From positions 76,580,435 through 76,644,434 of the forward strand of contig CM043950.1 of the NCBI GenBank assembly GCA_014529385.2: a DNA stretch of 64,000 bases. Reading direction: 5' to 3'. The DNA comes from Adiantum capillus-veneris. Taxonomy: Eukaryota > Streptophyta > Polypodiopsida > Polypodiales > Pteridaceae. A program made the translations under genes and the position numbers. Each line of letters starts with the position of its first letter. Position 1 is the stretch's first letter. This document shows, piece after piece, positions 1 to 12,050 of the stretch. The notes under the pieces are model-generated. The model was given only the letters and a program-made list of their open reading frames with translations, made no database searches and was not told where the DNA came from.

Positions 1-1480
1 CTATCTCCTCTAGCTCTTTGATTGATAGCTTTTTCATGCATATTCTCGTCCATGGAGTATTGGTTTCTCATGAATTGTGGCACATGTGTTGGCTGAGTGT
101 AGCTGACTACTACTCTACCATCATTCAAAAGAGTGGTTGGTATCCTAGCATACATTGCGGTCTCAATTGAGTGCTACATTATGGGGTGGGATGGTCCCCT
201 CCACAAGTATCACATTTCCTCAATTGTGATTGTCATACATTTGGGGTCCGTATGTAGACCTTGTTTATACTTCTAATCACATCCTCAACCACTTGATCTT
301 GTTTGATTCTATAAGAGTTTCAAAATCTTGCTATGTTGTGGGCTTGCTCTTTGGCAATGAGGTGCTACTAGTCACATTCCCACCATCTTGAGTCACCTCT
401 TCATAGGCCTTGTAATTGTCTACTAGATAGAGAGGTTCTCTAGTGGCTTCCTTAATCACCATGCATCCTTTCAAATGCAGGTCCTTTTTTAGAGTCTTGT
501 TCTTCAAGAACTCAATGAAGAGAACTGATACTCTCTCATCTTGTGGTAACTCTCTCATAGAACATCTATCTATGTACTATTTGAAGCGAAGCAAAGCTTC
601 CTTCACTCTCTCATTATTTTTCTGTTTGAAAGCGTAAGTCTTTGACACGGTGCTCTGTTTGATTCCACTTTTTGAGAACTCCTTTGTAAACTCTTACAAG
701 AGTTGTGCTAAGTTCAAAAAATCATCTTTGTTCAATGGTTGGAACCAAGTCAACGCTATTTCTCCCAATGTTCACCCAAATCCCCCATACTGAGTATGGA
801 AATCCGCAATCTGTCCAGCTCTCCCAACTTATTTGAAGAGTGAGACATGAGCATATGGATTCCTTGACCACCATGTTGTACTTTGTTTTGAAACATTGGG
901 CCACTTGAGATGTTCTTAGTCCTTGTGGTCTAGTCACCAATCTAACCAAATCATGTTCTCTTGCAAAATCAGATCTTGCTCTCTCATCTTCTCTTGAAGA
1001 AAATCCTGATGGAATCCTCTTTGATGCATGCTCTAACATTGCTTTTGGCTACAAGCAAGTAGGTGTTGGAGTACCCTTGTATGTGTATCATTCTAAGTCA
1101 ATTGGATTAACAAGTATGTACTCTTGTCCATACTTATCTACCATCAATACTTGCACTCCATGGGCATCTGTATACATGAATGCATAGAGGTTCTTATGGG
1201 CTATCAACTCTCTTGCCTTGGTTTCTACACACTCATAGAAGGTGTATGGATCTCCATTTGGTAGCCTATACAATCCCTCATGAGTTGAATTTGTCAAGTA
1301 TCTTATGGATTTGCTGGTTTTGAAGAATCTTACATTCGGTTTGTTGAATAGCGGATGCCTCTCCTCTTTGTATTCTCCCAATCTTGATGTTGAAGACATT
1401 GCAATGTTTCTTGAGTTTTTTATGTCCCTAGGTGGAGTAGATCCCCTGTTAGTGGATGATTTTCCATGTTTAAATCTCAC
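1..1480 (-). pseudogene. Ty3/gypsy gag fragment (decayed, cut by window edge)
   Basis: Minus-strand remnant of a retrotransposon capsid (gag) gene, which would build the virus-like particle. Reading leftwards there are three parts. An N-terminal domain lies at 1480-1088 and ends in LMVDKYGQEYILVNP. A gag core lies at about 1039-331, with the gag-like stretch ERVKEALLRF and a few stops. A CX2CX3HX4C zinc knuckle lies at 214-176 (CDTCGGDH, then the last Cys after an in-frame TAA at 181-179). The N-terminal domain resembles ORF1 of gypsy-L (31750-32523), where VFVDRYGREYQRILP aligns with it. Protease, RT and integrase would lie left of the window. Stops and frame changes show the copy is dead. 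The gag assignment rests on motif order and the knuckle; the family label is an inference. Confidence 0.65.
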
Positions 1481-1892
1481 TCAATACTCTCAAGACAGTC
1501 TCTGACAAGCCCACTTTGGCTTAGTGCACTTTTCCCTTTTGGCCCCTGGATAGGTCTCTCAATAGTAAGCTCTTTCAGGATCTTTGGTCTCTAGAAACTA
1601 GTCTTGGGATACCCTAAAAGTTTGGATTTATGAAACCTAAAAATTATCGCTCTAAAAATTAAGGTCTAGGTGTATTCTATTGCCCACAAGCTTTCTTCCT
1701 ACCTTAAATTACTTGACTCAATTTGGAGTTGTCTTTCAAAAGTTAGAGCAATTTTGGTGAACTGCACTTGAAATAGCACTATGGCTTGTACCTTGGTCTC
1801 TCAGATGTATTTTTAGCTCAAACTTGAGATCTGAGATGGACTCAAGTATGTCTACAAGCTCATCAAGTCAGATACCCCCACTATGCAAAGGT

Positions 1893-3699
1893 ACATGGAT
1901 CATGTCCATGACCCCCTGTTTGACAATATGTAGACAAGGTCATATGCACGTTCTGTATCAATTTTCATTCAATTCTGAGGTTGGGGACATGGATTGCAAT
2001 CCATCTTCAAACACATCTGGACTTGATCTCTTGGAAACTTGTTACTCACTCTATCCACAAGCTAAATCTCAACTCTTTTTTGAATTTGGAGTTGTTTTGA
2101 TAGATCAAACACTAGATCTTCACTGCAATTTTCAATCTGTCACCTATTTTGCTTTCTTTTGACCCAAAATTGCTCAATTTTTTTCAAAACTAGACTTTGT
2201 GCTATGTTTTCTTGTGTATGCAATATTGATAAAAAAAAAATTACGTCAAATTGTCACCATGGGGACATGGATTACGATCCATGTTTGGAGGTCAAATTGA
2301 TTTTTTTTTGGTACCATCAAAATTGGCATGATTAGTAGGTGCTACGATATTAATTTTTTTTGAAAATAGAACTATGGATTGAAAATTAGGTCAATTTTGA
2401 CACTTTGTTAGAATGCTTAACAATTTTAGGCTTTTGGCTTGGTATTCTATATCCAAATTCACTTAGAAAAAACCACTAGACTCCTTGTGACTTGCTCTAG
2501 TTGTGGTGCAAGTTTGGTCTTAGCCTATGATAGGGGGACATGGATTGTGATCCATGTACCCTTGTGTCATATTACACTGAAACTTGGCACACAACTTGCC
2601 CTTGGTCTCCTGATATTGGCTATATGATTTTTGTGTGATTTCAACTTGATTAGGTCAACCAAAAGTCCATCCCTAGGTCTATTTTAGTTTTTCTAAATAC
2701 TCATTGTTTTTTGCCCTTTTGACTCACTTTTCAAATTATTTTTGATAGTGCTTCTTTGGGAAATTTTGTTCACAATGGTCTTTTCTACAAGCTGGTATAG
2801 TTTTTGTCCCAAAAATTCACATAAGGTACATGGATCATGATTCATGTTGCACCACTTTGGACTTGAAATTTTGTGTGCTAATAGACTATGATATTTGTAG
2901 CCTGTTTATAAAAAAGAATTGAATTTGGATCAGTTTTGCTCAACCAAAGGTGAATTCTATAGTCTGCCCTGAACAATTTTGACAATGTTTTGTTTTTGGC
3001 TCTTTTGACCTCTTTTTGCTTTTCTTTTTCTTATTGTTATTTTGGGACAAGTGTTTGTCTATGTCTGAGCTACCTAATACTAAAATCTCAACAAAAAATT
3101 ATTGATGGATATCATTGATCACGATCCATATTCCATCAGATTTGGATACCAAATTTGGCCTACTAATTACTTGCAATATCAGTAGTCTATTCCATCACTT
3201 ATTCTTGGATTTGTACAACTTTTTCTCAGTCAAAAGCAAAAGAAATTGTATGCCCTGTGATTTTTAACTAATTTTTGTGTTCGACTATTTGACCCATTTT
3301 TCTTAGTTTTTTTTGCTATGGTGCCTTTTGGGAAAGTTGTTTCAAATGATATCAGGTAGCTACTGGTCAACTCCTAGCTCTGGATGGTCAAGGGAGACAT
3401 GGATCGCGATCCATGTTTGACCACCTATGAACATGAAATTTGGTCAGCAGTATGCTTACACTCTATGGATATCAAATTTTCACTTATTTTTGGATCCGGA
3501 TCTCAAAATCCTAAGATTTGCCCAATTTTGTGTCTGAAATCTTTGTGTTTGTTGTTTTTGCCCTATCAACCAATTTTGATGTGACTTTTAAGTTTCTCTT
3601 TCAAGCAAACTTTCTCAGAGAATGTCCCTTTGATGCACAATGTCACTAATCACTTTTCTGCAAAAATAGTATCTGAGGGACATGGATCACGATCCATGT
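1893..3699. repeat. Array of ~20-bp palindromes, ~283-bp period (leader of the gag fragment)
   Basis: Eight palindromes start at about 1893, 1987, 2265, 2538, 2828, 3111, 3397 and 3680. The copy at 3397-3416 is perfect: ACATGGATCGCGATCCATGT. Others differ mainly in the central four bases (TACG, TGTG, CATG, CACG). From the second copy on, spacing is 278, 273, 290, 283, 286 and 283 bp. The DNA between copies is AT-rich, has no long ORF and shows only weak similarity between units. In minus-strand sense the array lies upstream of the gag ORF, so it belongs to the 5' leader of the element. No LTR or primer site was found to its right. Confidence 0.8.
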
Positions 3700-4130
3700 T
3701 TCTCCAGAAAATCTGCTTACACTGTTCAGATTGCTTCTAGAGAGTTTTCTCAGTGCCTTGGAACAACAATTGTTTGAATTTGGATCTCTTTTTAGGTCTC
3801 TACCATATAATTTCCGATAAAAACTGACATAGTTATGGCTAGTGGAAGTTTATACTATTGATTAAATTAATTAAATAAATTGTAAGATCTTGGTAATCAT
3901 TGTTGTAAAAGACTTCTATCATAAAACCCTCTAGATATTTACATATATTTTCAAAATTAAGCATATAATGGGTCATAAAAATAAAAGGGTCGATTTGGAG
4001 CATATGGGGGCTGTGTGGAGCAGTGATGAGATGCCCTAGCCATGTTAAGTAGTAGAAAGCGCTAGGGGGAGACTGGGGGCTGCCTTGAAGTGCAAGAAAC
4101 TGCCAAACACAGTCTATGAATCCTATAAAC

Positions 4131-4140
4131 ATATAAATAG
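4131..4140 (+). promoter_or_regulatory. TATA box of an LTR-like or gene promoter
   Basis: ATATAAATAG is followed by a GC-richer, CA-rich stretch (about 4141-4200) that looks like a transcription start region, then AT-rich DNA. The 3840-4130 stretch upstream could be U3 of an LTR or an ordinary promoter. No matching second LTR was found. The only plus-strand ORF it could serve starts at 6132. Confidence 0.35.
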
Positions 4141-4549
4141 ACTGCCCCTCTCCACAATTGAACTCAGACTCGGACTCCTGGCAGTTTTCTCTTGTGAATA
4201 AGAGAACACCTATCAGAAATTACTTAGAGAGCAAAAACTCTTTGTAATTAATTGAGGTAATTAGCTTAATTTTAGTTAATTAAGAAAATAGCTTGAGTTT
4301 TGACTAATTTCTAAATAGAATTACCTATTATTAACTAGTCTCTAAATTATCGTTAGGCTATTGATGAATAATCTCTTAAGCTTGATCAATAATCTAATTA
4401 ATTAATTATTGCATATTAAGCCAAAAATGATTAATTCTAGGTGGATTTATGAAGAAGAATGATTTTCAAGCCTAAATAATTATTGTATAATCTCTAGAGC
4501 TTGTTTATGCTGTCTAGAAGCCAAGGAAATTAGATCTTAATTTTTTGAG

Positions 4550-5710
4550 TAATCTACCTAATTAATTAGACAAAAAATAATTGTTTTTAAACATAAAATA
4601 ATGAGAAAATTAGTTAACACACTTAGATAATTAGACAATAATTATCAAAGCTAAAAAACCTTGTTAAAAATCCAAGGTAGCTAGCCCATGCACATAAAAT
4701 TAGTTTAGCTAATTAAATAGTTTAAAATTATATGTTTTTAAGCATAAATTTATGTGGGAAATGAGCTAAATCACTTAGATAATTAAACAATAATTATAAG
4801 AGCTAGAAATGATTGCTAGCAAGTTAGAATAATTAGGGCATGCATAGAAAATTAGTTTAACTAACTAATTAGGCTAAAATTATCTATTTTAAAGCATAAA
4901 TTAAACGAGGAAGTTAGCTAAATTACTTAGATAATTATACAATAATTATAAGAGCTAGAAATCACTATTAGAAAGTTGGGATAATTAGGCTATGCACAAA
5001 AACTTAGTTTAACTAATTAATTAGGCTAATTGTCTATTTTTAAGCATCAATTGAAGGGGGGACACTACTACCAATTTGCGATAATTAGGCCATGCACAAA
5101 AAAGTTACTTTAGATAATTAATTAGGATAAAATTATGTATTTATAAGCATAAATTGAAGGGGGAAATTAGTTAGATAACTTAGATAACTATACAATAATT
5201 ATCAGAGCTAGAAATGACTATGAGAAAGCTGGGATGATTTGGCCATGCACAAAAAATTAGTTTAGCTATTTAATTAGGCTATTTTTTTTGTTTTTAATAA
5301 TAAATTAAAGGGGGAAATTAGCTAAATCACTTAGATGATCATACAATAATTAATATAGCTAAGAATCATTGTCAAAAAGCTGGGATTATCAGGCCATAGA
5401 CAAAAAGATAGATTAAATAATTAATTAGGCTAAAATTGTCTGCTTTTAAGCATAATTTGAAGGAAGAAATTAGTTAAATCACTTAGATAAATATACAATA
5501 ATGGTTAGAGCTTGAAATAACCAATATGAAGCTAGGAAAATTATTTCATGCAAAAGAAATTAGTTTAACTAATTAATTATCCTAAAATTATCTATTTTTA
5601 AGAATAAAGTGAACTGGGAAATTAGCTAGATCATTAGATAACTATATAGTAATTATCAGAGCTAGAAATCACTACTAGGAAGCTAAGATAATTAGGCCAT
5701 GCATAAATAA
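4550..5710. repeat. AT-rich tandem repeat, ~151-bp unit
   Basis: The anchor phrase CTTAGATAATTAnACAATAATTAT recurs at about 4620, 4771, 4923, 5178, 5329, 5479 and 5631. Spacing is 150-152 bp except for one gap of 255 bp that holds a shortened unit. Each unit also contains AGAGCTAGAAAT and a CCATGCACAAAAA segment. About 7-8 diverged copies. It lies between a TATA box and a small exon, so it may sit in a leader intron or LTR. Confidence 0.8.
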
Positions 5711-6131
5711 TGAGCTTAGCTGATTACCTTAGCTAAACTAATATTGTCTGATTTGGACTATAAATTAAAAGAAAAAATTGATAAATCAATTTAGAAGCTA
5801 GCAAGATAATTACAAAGGTTATAATACATCAAAGTCCACCCAGGATAAATATCCCATGAGTAGATAAGTTATTAATATATTACTATGTCTAAATTAGGAT
5901 ATTTTCAAAGAGAAATTTAATAAGGAAATTAGTAAAATGGCTCTGATAATTATAGGATAATTATGGGAGCACAATAATACTACCAAGAATTTTAGGTAAA
6001 AATATCTCACCTAGAGATTTATCAAAGATATTTACTAAGTCCAAAAATCCCTATTTTTGGGTAGAAGAAATAAGAGAGATTATTCTATTAATTGTCTGTT
6101 TGATTAAGTATCCTTTCATAAGGCTATCACG

Positions 6132-6650
6132 ATGGCTTCGAAGAGGACCCGAGAAAATCCTAAGTCCCATGAGGACGATACAACTCAAAAGAGGGCTAGG
6201 GCATCCCGTGACCATGAGGCTAGGTGTAGTAGTAAGCCTAAGAGTCTTCAAGCGCCAATGCAGCCACAGTTGGTCGATGAGTCCTAGGTGGGTTTCCCAT
6301 TATTCACTTCAATTTTTAAATAGTTTAAATTCTTTTCTAAGTTAACATTGCATACGTAAGGAGTGAGTAAGAATCAGAAAAGGAGTAATTGGTCAAAACC
6401 GGAAGGTAACTTTCAAGAAATCAAGGTGCATTGTTTGTGATTAGGAAAGAATTGTTTGGGCTAAGATTGGTTGACCTAGGAAAGAATGATTGATCATCCT
6501 TAAGACAACTTGTCTTAGGACACCTCTTATTCCTTGGAATATTTTTACTCCAGGTGATGAGTAATGATGGCGAGGCAACCATGGATGAGTCGGTTACCTC
6601 CGTGTATGTGGAGTCTTTACCCCGTACATGTGTATGTTTTTGGATACTAC
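6132..6650 (+). pseudogene. Two-exon ORF remnant, function unknown
   Basis: An ATG at 6132 opens 51 codons of a basic, polar peptide (MASKRTRENPKSHEDD...). It ends at a TAG (6285-6287) that lies directly against a GTGGGT splice donor. If this TAG was CAG, exon 1 would read into a donor. A good acceptor (TTTTTACTCCAG) lies before 6555. It opens a second acidic stretch, VMSNDGEATMDESVTSV, in a compatible frame, which soon loses coding character. I do not recognise the protein. It could be the start of a gag-like gene driven by the 4131 TATA box. The splice reading is an inference. Confidence 0.3.
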
Positions 6651-7867
6651 TTAAGATATTGTTTTTATCCTAGGGGAACCACTCAAGGCAACTGGTTTGG
6701 CATATGGGCGCCCGGACTTTGGGTAATGTCTTTTTCCACCTTGAATAAGGAATGGGTGCCGTTTTTTTCACCCATGTATAGATGTTCTTGAGACAAGCCA
6801 ACAAAACTGACAATGCTTCACTTGAATGTAACAAAAAGGAGATAAGAACACAATGCAAGGTCCAATGGAAAATAGATATCCCAATCAAAGTGCAAGCTTT
6901 GTAAGTGCAAGCTTTGTAGTCGCTTGAGCATACGTACAACACAACTCACATGGATCTTTATAATAAACATGAAAGAGTTACATCTTAGGGAATTAACCTG
7001 CTACTGTGGAATCAAGATTTATATAGGGTATCACTACACTAGCTTGGAAAATTAATATAGTATAAATGTGGCATCCCGCTACATGTCCGTCCAGGTGGAC
7101 ACCCGTTCGCCCAATCTACTAACACTAAGCAAAAAGTCTATCCAAAATCTCCATCACAAAAAAACCTCCAAAATAATCCAAAAGGAATAAAAAAATTGTT
7201 ACTATCCAAAGAGCACATCAAAGTTAAAGATCTAGTTTGGATACACCAACCACAAGTTCAACCTCAATAACCAAAGGTAATATGGTGGATAACATCAAAT
7301 GAGTCACACTGCTCAAGGCTACTTTCAAGGAAACCATAATGTTTGGGCCAAAAAGCCTAAAAAATAACCTCAACCTACTCACCTCAAGAAAAACGTTCTA
7401 TAAAGATAAATCTGAACTATCAAATTGGAAGATAAACACCTCAATCACGAGATTTTTTTTCTCACAAAAGGCATTAAAAAAAACCTTCAAAAGAAACAAG
7501 CAATGTAGCTAGGGTGCCTACAATATACACAATCAACATGCTAGAAATGATAAAATCCATACATCTTCATACCTAGAAAATTGCATGTGTAAACAATCAA
7601 GAGCGGGAAATGATTTGAGAGAGACAGAGAGCGAGATAGAGCAAAAGAAAAAGTGTAAGTGCACCTCCTACAGTGAAATGCTACATACGCACAGAAAGAA
7701 GAGAGATGAGAGAAGAGAAGAATGACACAAAATTGGGTTCAATCTCCCCCTATGCAAGAGTGATCTTTTGCCTCTTGCATGTATTTACTCATAGATTTCT
7801 TGAATGCTCAAAATTATTACAAATTGTCCACTTGAACATAAAGTGATTATATCTCATAAAGAACTCT
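6651..7867. other. No gene seen
   Basis: AT-rich sequence without a credible ORF or RNA gene. A 15-bp direct duplication (GTGCAAGCTTTGTA) lies at 6890-6920, and purine-rich GAGA runs at about 7610-7640 and 7690-7730. Confidence 0.5.
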
Positions 7868-7871
7868 TTAA

Positions 7872-9573
7872 CACTAGAATGGTAACAGGACACTTTTATG
7901 TCCTTGGAAACTTTTGTGTCCTATTAAGTGACCATTTTGCTTGAATTATTTGAAGATTATGAAAATGAATTTCTAGGTTCTATATATCCACAAAGTTGCC
8001 ATATGAGCTGAAAAAAACTTAGCTTTTTTTTTTGAGTATCGATCTCACCAATAACCTTATTCTTGCACAACATTTTTGAACCTAAACTGTGTGAAAAAAA
8101 GGGTCCTGTTTTTGGTTTTTTTTCAATTTTTGGCAACTATACCACTCTAAACTTCATGTTTGTGAGGTTTAGATAGCTAGAGGTTAGGCCTTCATAGTTC
8201 TCAACATGTTTTGATGCTTGTAGGAAGATCTAAGTGTTAAAATTGAAAGTTATGACCAATATACAAGAATTGCATAATCCTGTTTTTTGGCCAAAATTAG
8301 CACTTTTATGATTTTTTAGGTGGCTTTCTTGATATCCAAATTCAATTTTGATTGTGTAAGTGTAATGTATAGCATAAAGCTAATCTTATTTTAGATTTGG
8401 GGGACCTAATATGCTATATAGCATAGTGTATGATGATGGTTGAGTTTTTTGATTGCTGAAGAATACGATACATTTTAGAGTAGCAAGTATAACTTTCGGC
8501 ATTAACAGACCGGCATGCACGTGGGCACGCCATCGCGCCACCCCGCCTCACTAGTCGCGGCCAAAACCGCCGGCAATTCCGCCCAACGTAGAGCCCCCAG
8601 CGGCGCCACTGCTCAACACCATAGCCAAGAGCTCCAAGCTCTCCTCGCAACCTTGTATGCCAATGGGTGTGCACGGCCCAGCCTATAAAGCGCGCCCTCC
8701 AGGCCCTTCTCTGCGCATGTGGGGCTATACCCCCCGACAGTTGGCAGTCATGGGACTCATGGCCCCTTGAGCCCACCAAAACATAAGTATTTAACCTTTT
8801 TTTTCCCCTTTTGGCTCTTTTCTGTAGGCTCGCTCCCGGACCCGATGGCCAAGCTGCAAAACCGTGCCGGATGTTTCTTAGGCCAATTGTGTGTATTTTG
8901 TAGGTAGTAACCATATCTAATCATAGATTACAAACTTGGCTAGATATTAAGTAGTTTCTATGGGTTTCTAGAGGTCATAATGTTAAACCTAGTTTTTTCA
9001 TGTTTGCTGTATTTAGCCCTTTATCATTGCCCCTAAGGTTCCAATTGTAAGAGATCCATTATTCTTTTGACACGCTCCATGGCTCCTTTTGAATCGAAAG
9101 TCCCAAAGGGAACTAAGAAAACATGTATATAGTATCTGTATTGAGCGTGACTATAGAAACTTTGATGATAGGTCCGCAGAATGGCAAAAATGCAACTTTT
9201 TTGTACCTATTTTTTTGCCAAAAAACAAAATTAGTGAGGTAAAAGCAACCATATGTTTTGGTCACCAACCCATTGAAGTTAACGGGGCATTTTATCTCAT
9301 GTCCTACAAAAATACCCACTCTTATTTATATGCAATCAACTGTAAGAAATTACTGTTTTGGGCAAAATGCACTGGTCCATCAACTTTGGAGGCTTGTAGT
9401 GACCAAGGGATGAGAAAAATTACAAGTTTCTCATTTTTTCCACATGTAGTAGTTATTGAACTATAAGCTCATGAAAGGATTTTTCAAAATGAGTGGATCT
9501 ACTATGGTTTTGGAATTTTTTCCCAAAACCCTCAAAGGACACTTTTATGTCCTGTTAGGTTACCATTCTACTA
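7872..9573 (-). mobile_element. Non-autonomous DNA transposon flanked by TTAA (copy 1)
   Basis: The element starts CACTAGAATGGTAAC and ends with the inverted GTTACCATTCTA, flanked by TTAA at 7868-7871 and 9574-9577. The last three bases of the right end are degenerate. Just inside both ends is the inverted pair GGACACTTTTATGTCC. Read in reverse it is collinear with the copy at 28023-29342, but it carries an extra GC-rich block at 8498-8902. ORFs inside are short and the two copies share none, so no transposase is encoded. With a TTAA duplication this would be piggyBac-like. If the duplication is only TA and the element begins with A, it would be Tc1/mariner-like. The sequence alone cannot decide. 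Confidence 0.75.
8498..8902. other. GC-rich insert inside TTAA element copy 1
   Basis: About 400 bp of clearly GC-rich DNA sits inside an AT-rich element, replacing about 45 bp present at the same place in the copy at 28023-29342. It contains CCTATAAAGCGCGCCC and an open minus-strand frame, but no domain I recognise. It may be a captured host fragment or an internal insertion; no target duplication was found. Confidence 0.55.
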
Positions 9574-9849
9574 TTAATAATATAATATCAATAGACTTGG
9601 TATCCTTTTGCATATTCCATAGATGAGTCTTGATTTGCCTCCTAACACTTGTGATAAACAATATAATATTTCCATTATATGCCTCGTCATTAGAAAAGTT
9701 ATCAGATTCCTTGATTATTAAGTTAAGAATTTGAAAATCATACTTGTCTAAAACAAAGATTAAAATTATATGTCAAAAATATCATGTATAAAAAAAAGAA
9801 AAAAAGAGAGTCTTAAGTCTATTATCATCCACATACTGTATATTCTAGA

Positions 9850-10590
9850 ATCCCATACCTCCAGAATTAGCAGTACTATGTTGAGCATTAAGATACTCAT
9901 GAAACTTTTTGATAATATCCATTTGAGTGTCCTTATCATTCACGGCTAGCAACATATCTCATCTCTTTGTTTTGGATGCTAGCACAATGCCCATATTTTG
10001 GAATGTATCCATAGGAGTTTTTGTGTATTCTTTTGAGCTCTTGATCATTCCACCCTTCTTGTAATGTCAACTTGCTCAAATAGGAGCAACCAACTACCTA
10101 GATATAGGTCCTTTGTAAGTGACTCAAGTTCATTTGGTAGGCAAACATGGTCACTCTTGTCATGGAAGCTACTATAAAACCTCATGCCTACATCATCACC
10201 CTTGAAAACCATTTATTCTTCATTTTCATAACTTGATCTACAAAGAATATCTACAACTCAATTACCTTTACCTGCAATATGCTTAGATTCTAGATTCAAA
10301 GACTTTATGTATGTAGGCAATCTATCTTAACATAGCAATGTTGAGAGTTGAGAGCCTTTGGTCATTCCAAGAAGGGGCACACAATCAGTCTCCATTATTA
10401 CATTTTCTCCTATCAAATTCTCTTTATCACATTTAAATGTTGTGGATGCCCATAATTGTGTTAATGAGAACTTAGGATTTTGACTCCAAATCTCACCACA
10501 TATCGCTTGCCTTTTCTATCATCTTGCCCAATCGTCCATCCAATTCTTGTGGGGCTAGTATCCACTATCACAATTTCATATCTTCCACAT
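9850..10590 (-). pseudogene. Ty3/gypsy RNase H remnant
   Basis: Broken minus-strand reading. From 10580 leftwards it gives a typical gypsy RNase H start (IVDTSPTRIGWTIGQDD, then GKRYVVRFGVKILS). Farther on come the ETDC motif with the third acidic residue and a C-terminal stretch like SLNLESKHIAGKGN. Several stops and frame changes are present. RNase H removes the RNA strand during reverse transcription. It lies downstream (in minus-strand sense) of an integrase remnant, the reverse of normal gypsy pol order, so the two pieces are probably from different elements or rearranged. Confidence 0.6.
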
Positions 10591-11305
10591 TCATATTTTT
10601 ATTTCCTAAGTAGAAACACACAATGAGGAATTGCCATGATAGAGTCTTAGTTAGTCAAGCAGGAGATGGAGGCACTCCAAGGTCAAATAATCCCTCAATA
10701 TAAAATCTCACAAAGGCTAAACATGCTCTAAAAAGAAGAACAAATGGAGATGATAAAGACATAAATAGAGTACCCAAAGCTCAAGAAGAAAATCAACCAA
10801 GGAAAATAGGACGATCATCTCATCAACCACAAGGGTCACAAGGTCAAAAGAGCACAATAAACTAGTAACAAGAGACTGAGACCACTCAAGATGTTCTAGA
10901 TACAAGAGCTACTCCATAGACAACAACAAAAGTGACAAACGAATCTACGGTGCAAGAAACACTTCTAGGCGACACAAAGATTGACAAATTAGGCAATCAA
11001 GGAGCTATAGGAAAGAATTAACACAACAAAAGAGATGCAGTGGTTCTCCACTTTGTCAATGTGCACTTACTAAGACCTAAAAAATTAAATGAAGAGCTAT
11101 ACACTTGAGCACTCCCATTGTCATTAATCAAATACAAATGCCTACTACAAGGCCGTAGAGAAAGATATGGTTGAAGCCCAGTCTAGTAGTTGACAACCCC
11201 AATGGGGAAAGGCCTGGCACAATAAGCATCAAGAATGGCTGATTCATTTGATGCAAGCACCATCTTCACTCTAGCAAGATGTCACTTTTTTCCCAATTCC
11301 TAGAT

Positions 11306-12050
11306 TCAAAACCTAGAGCCAATATGAAACAATGCAAAGAAGGAACCAAAATTGGCTGAAATATCCAATGCTATTAGGTCCAAATGTTGATGGGCAACTA
11401 GGTGAGAAATACATCCCACACACTCTAACCATGGCAATAAAGAAATATGAAGGATTGGAAAAGAATAGTATGCTACCTTATATACCCACAATGCAAAATG
11501 TTGCTACATTTCCTAATTAGTTCCTCCCAAAATGACTATTTTTGTCAGGATCAATCTCAAAGATTTATTTGTGTGTGTTTTGCTTAGCCATTAGCTTGTG
11601 GATGATGGGGTGGAAAATTATAGTGAATGATCATGAACTCATCTAGTAATTTTCAATCACTTCAGTTCAGAATTATGTACCCTTGTCACTTACAATCTCA
11701 ATTGGCAATCCATATCTTGAGTAGTCCTTGCATAATTTTTCCTTGTGTTTTTTGCTTCAAACCATTTTGTCAAAGGGTTAAGTAGTAGCCACAATAATAT
11801 ATTGGGATTCGCTTTTATAATATGGTTCGTGGATGGATCCTACAAAGTCTTTGCCTCATTAGGAAAAACCCATATATCCCATTATCGGTCTTGATGACAT
11901 ATTAACATACTCTTTGGAACCAAAAAATAGAGTCCGAATCCATATCCCATCCATCATATTGGATTGTGAGGTGTTGTCATCTAAAAAATGTCCTCCTACT
12001 AATCTTGCATGCACTCTCTCTAGAATAGGAATATATTCATCCTCACTGGC
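11306..12050 (-). pseudogene. Ty3/gypsy integrase remnant
   Basis: Reading leftwards from 12042, the zinc-binding region begins IPILERVHARLVGGHF. The core follows, with KDFVGSI (first catalytic Asp), YIIVATTYLTKWFEAKNTRKN, and YGLPIEIVSDKGT (second Asp) across frame changes. Next comes a decayed HPQANG motif near 11590, then ALWVYKVAY of the C-terminal region at about 11490. At least four frame changes or stops break it. The function would be insertion of the retrotransposon cDNA. Family assignment is firm from motif order; the element is otherwise not bounded. Confidence 0.7.

Noticed and set aside
1893-3699. CRISPR-like array of regularly spaced repeats
   Set aside because: Spacing is ~284 bp, far beyond CRISPR spacers. 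The context is a plant retrotransposon, and no cas genes are present.
9089-9466. 125-residue plus-strand ORF as a real gene
   Set aside because: It lies in the AT-rich body of the TTAA element, and the corresponding region of copy 2 (28170-28480) does not preserve the frame.
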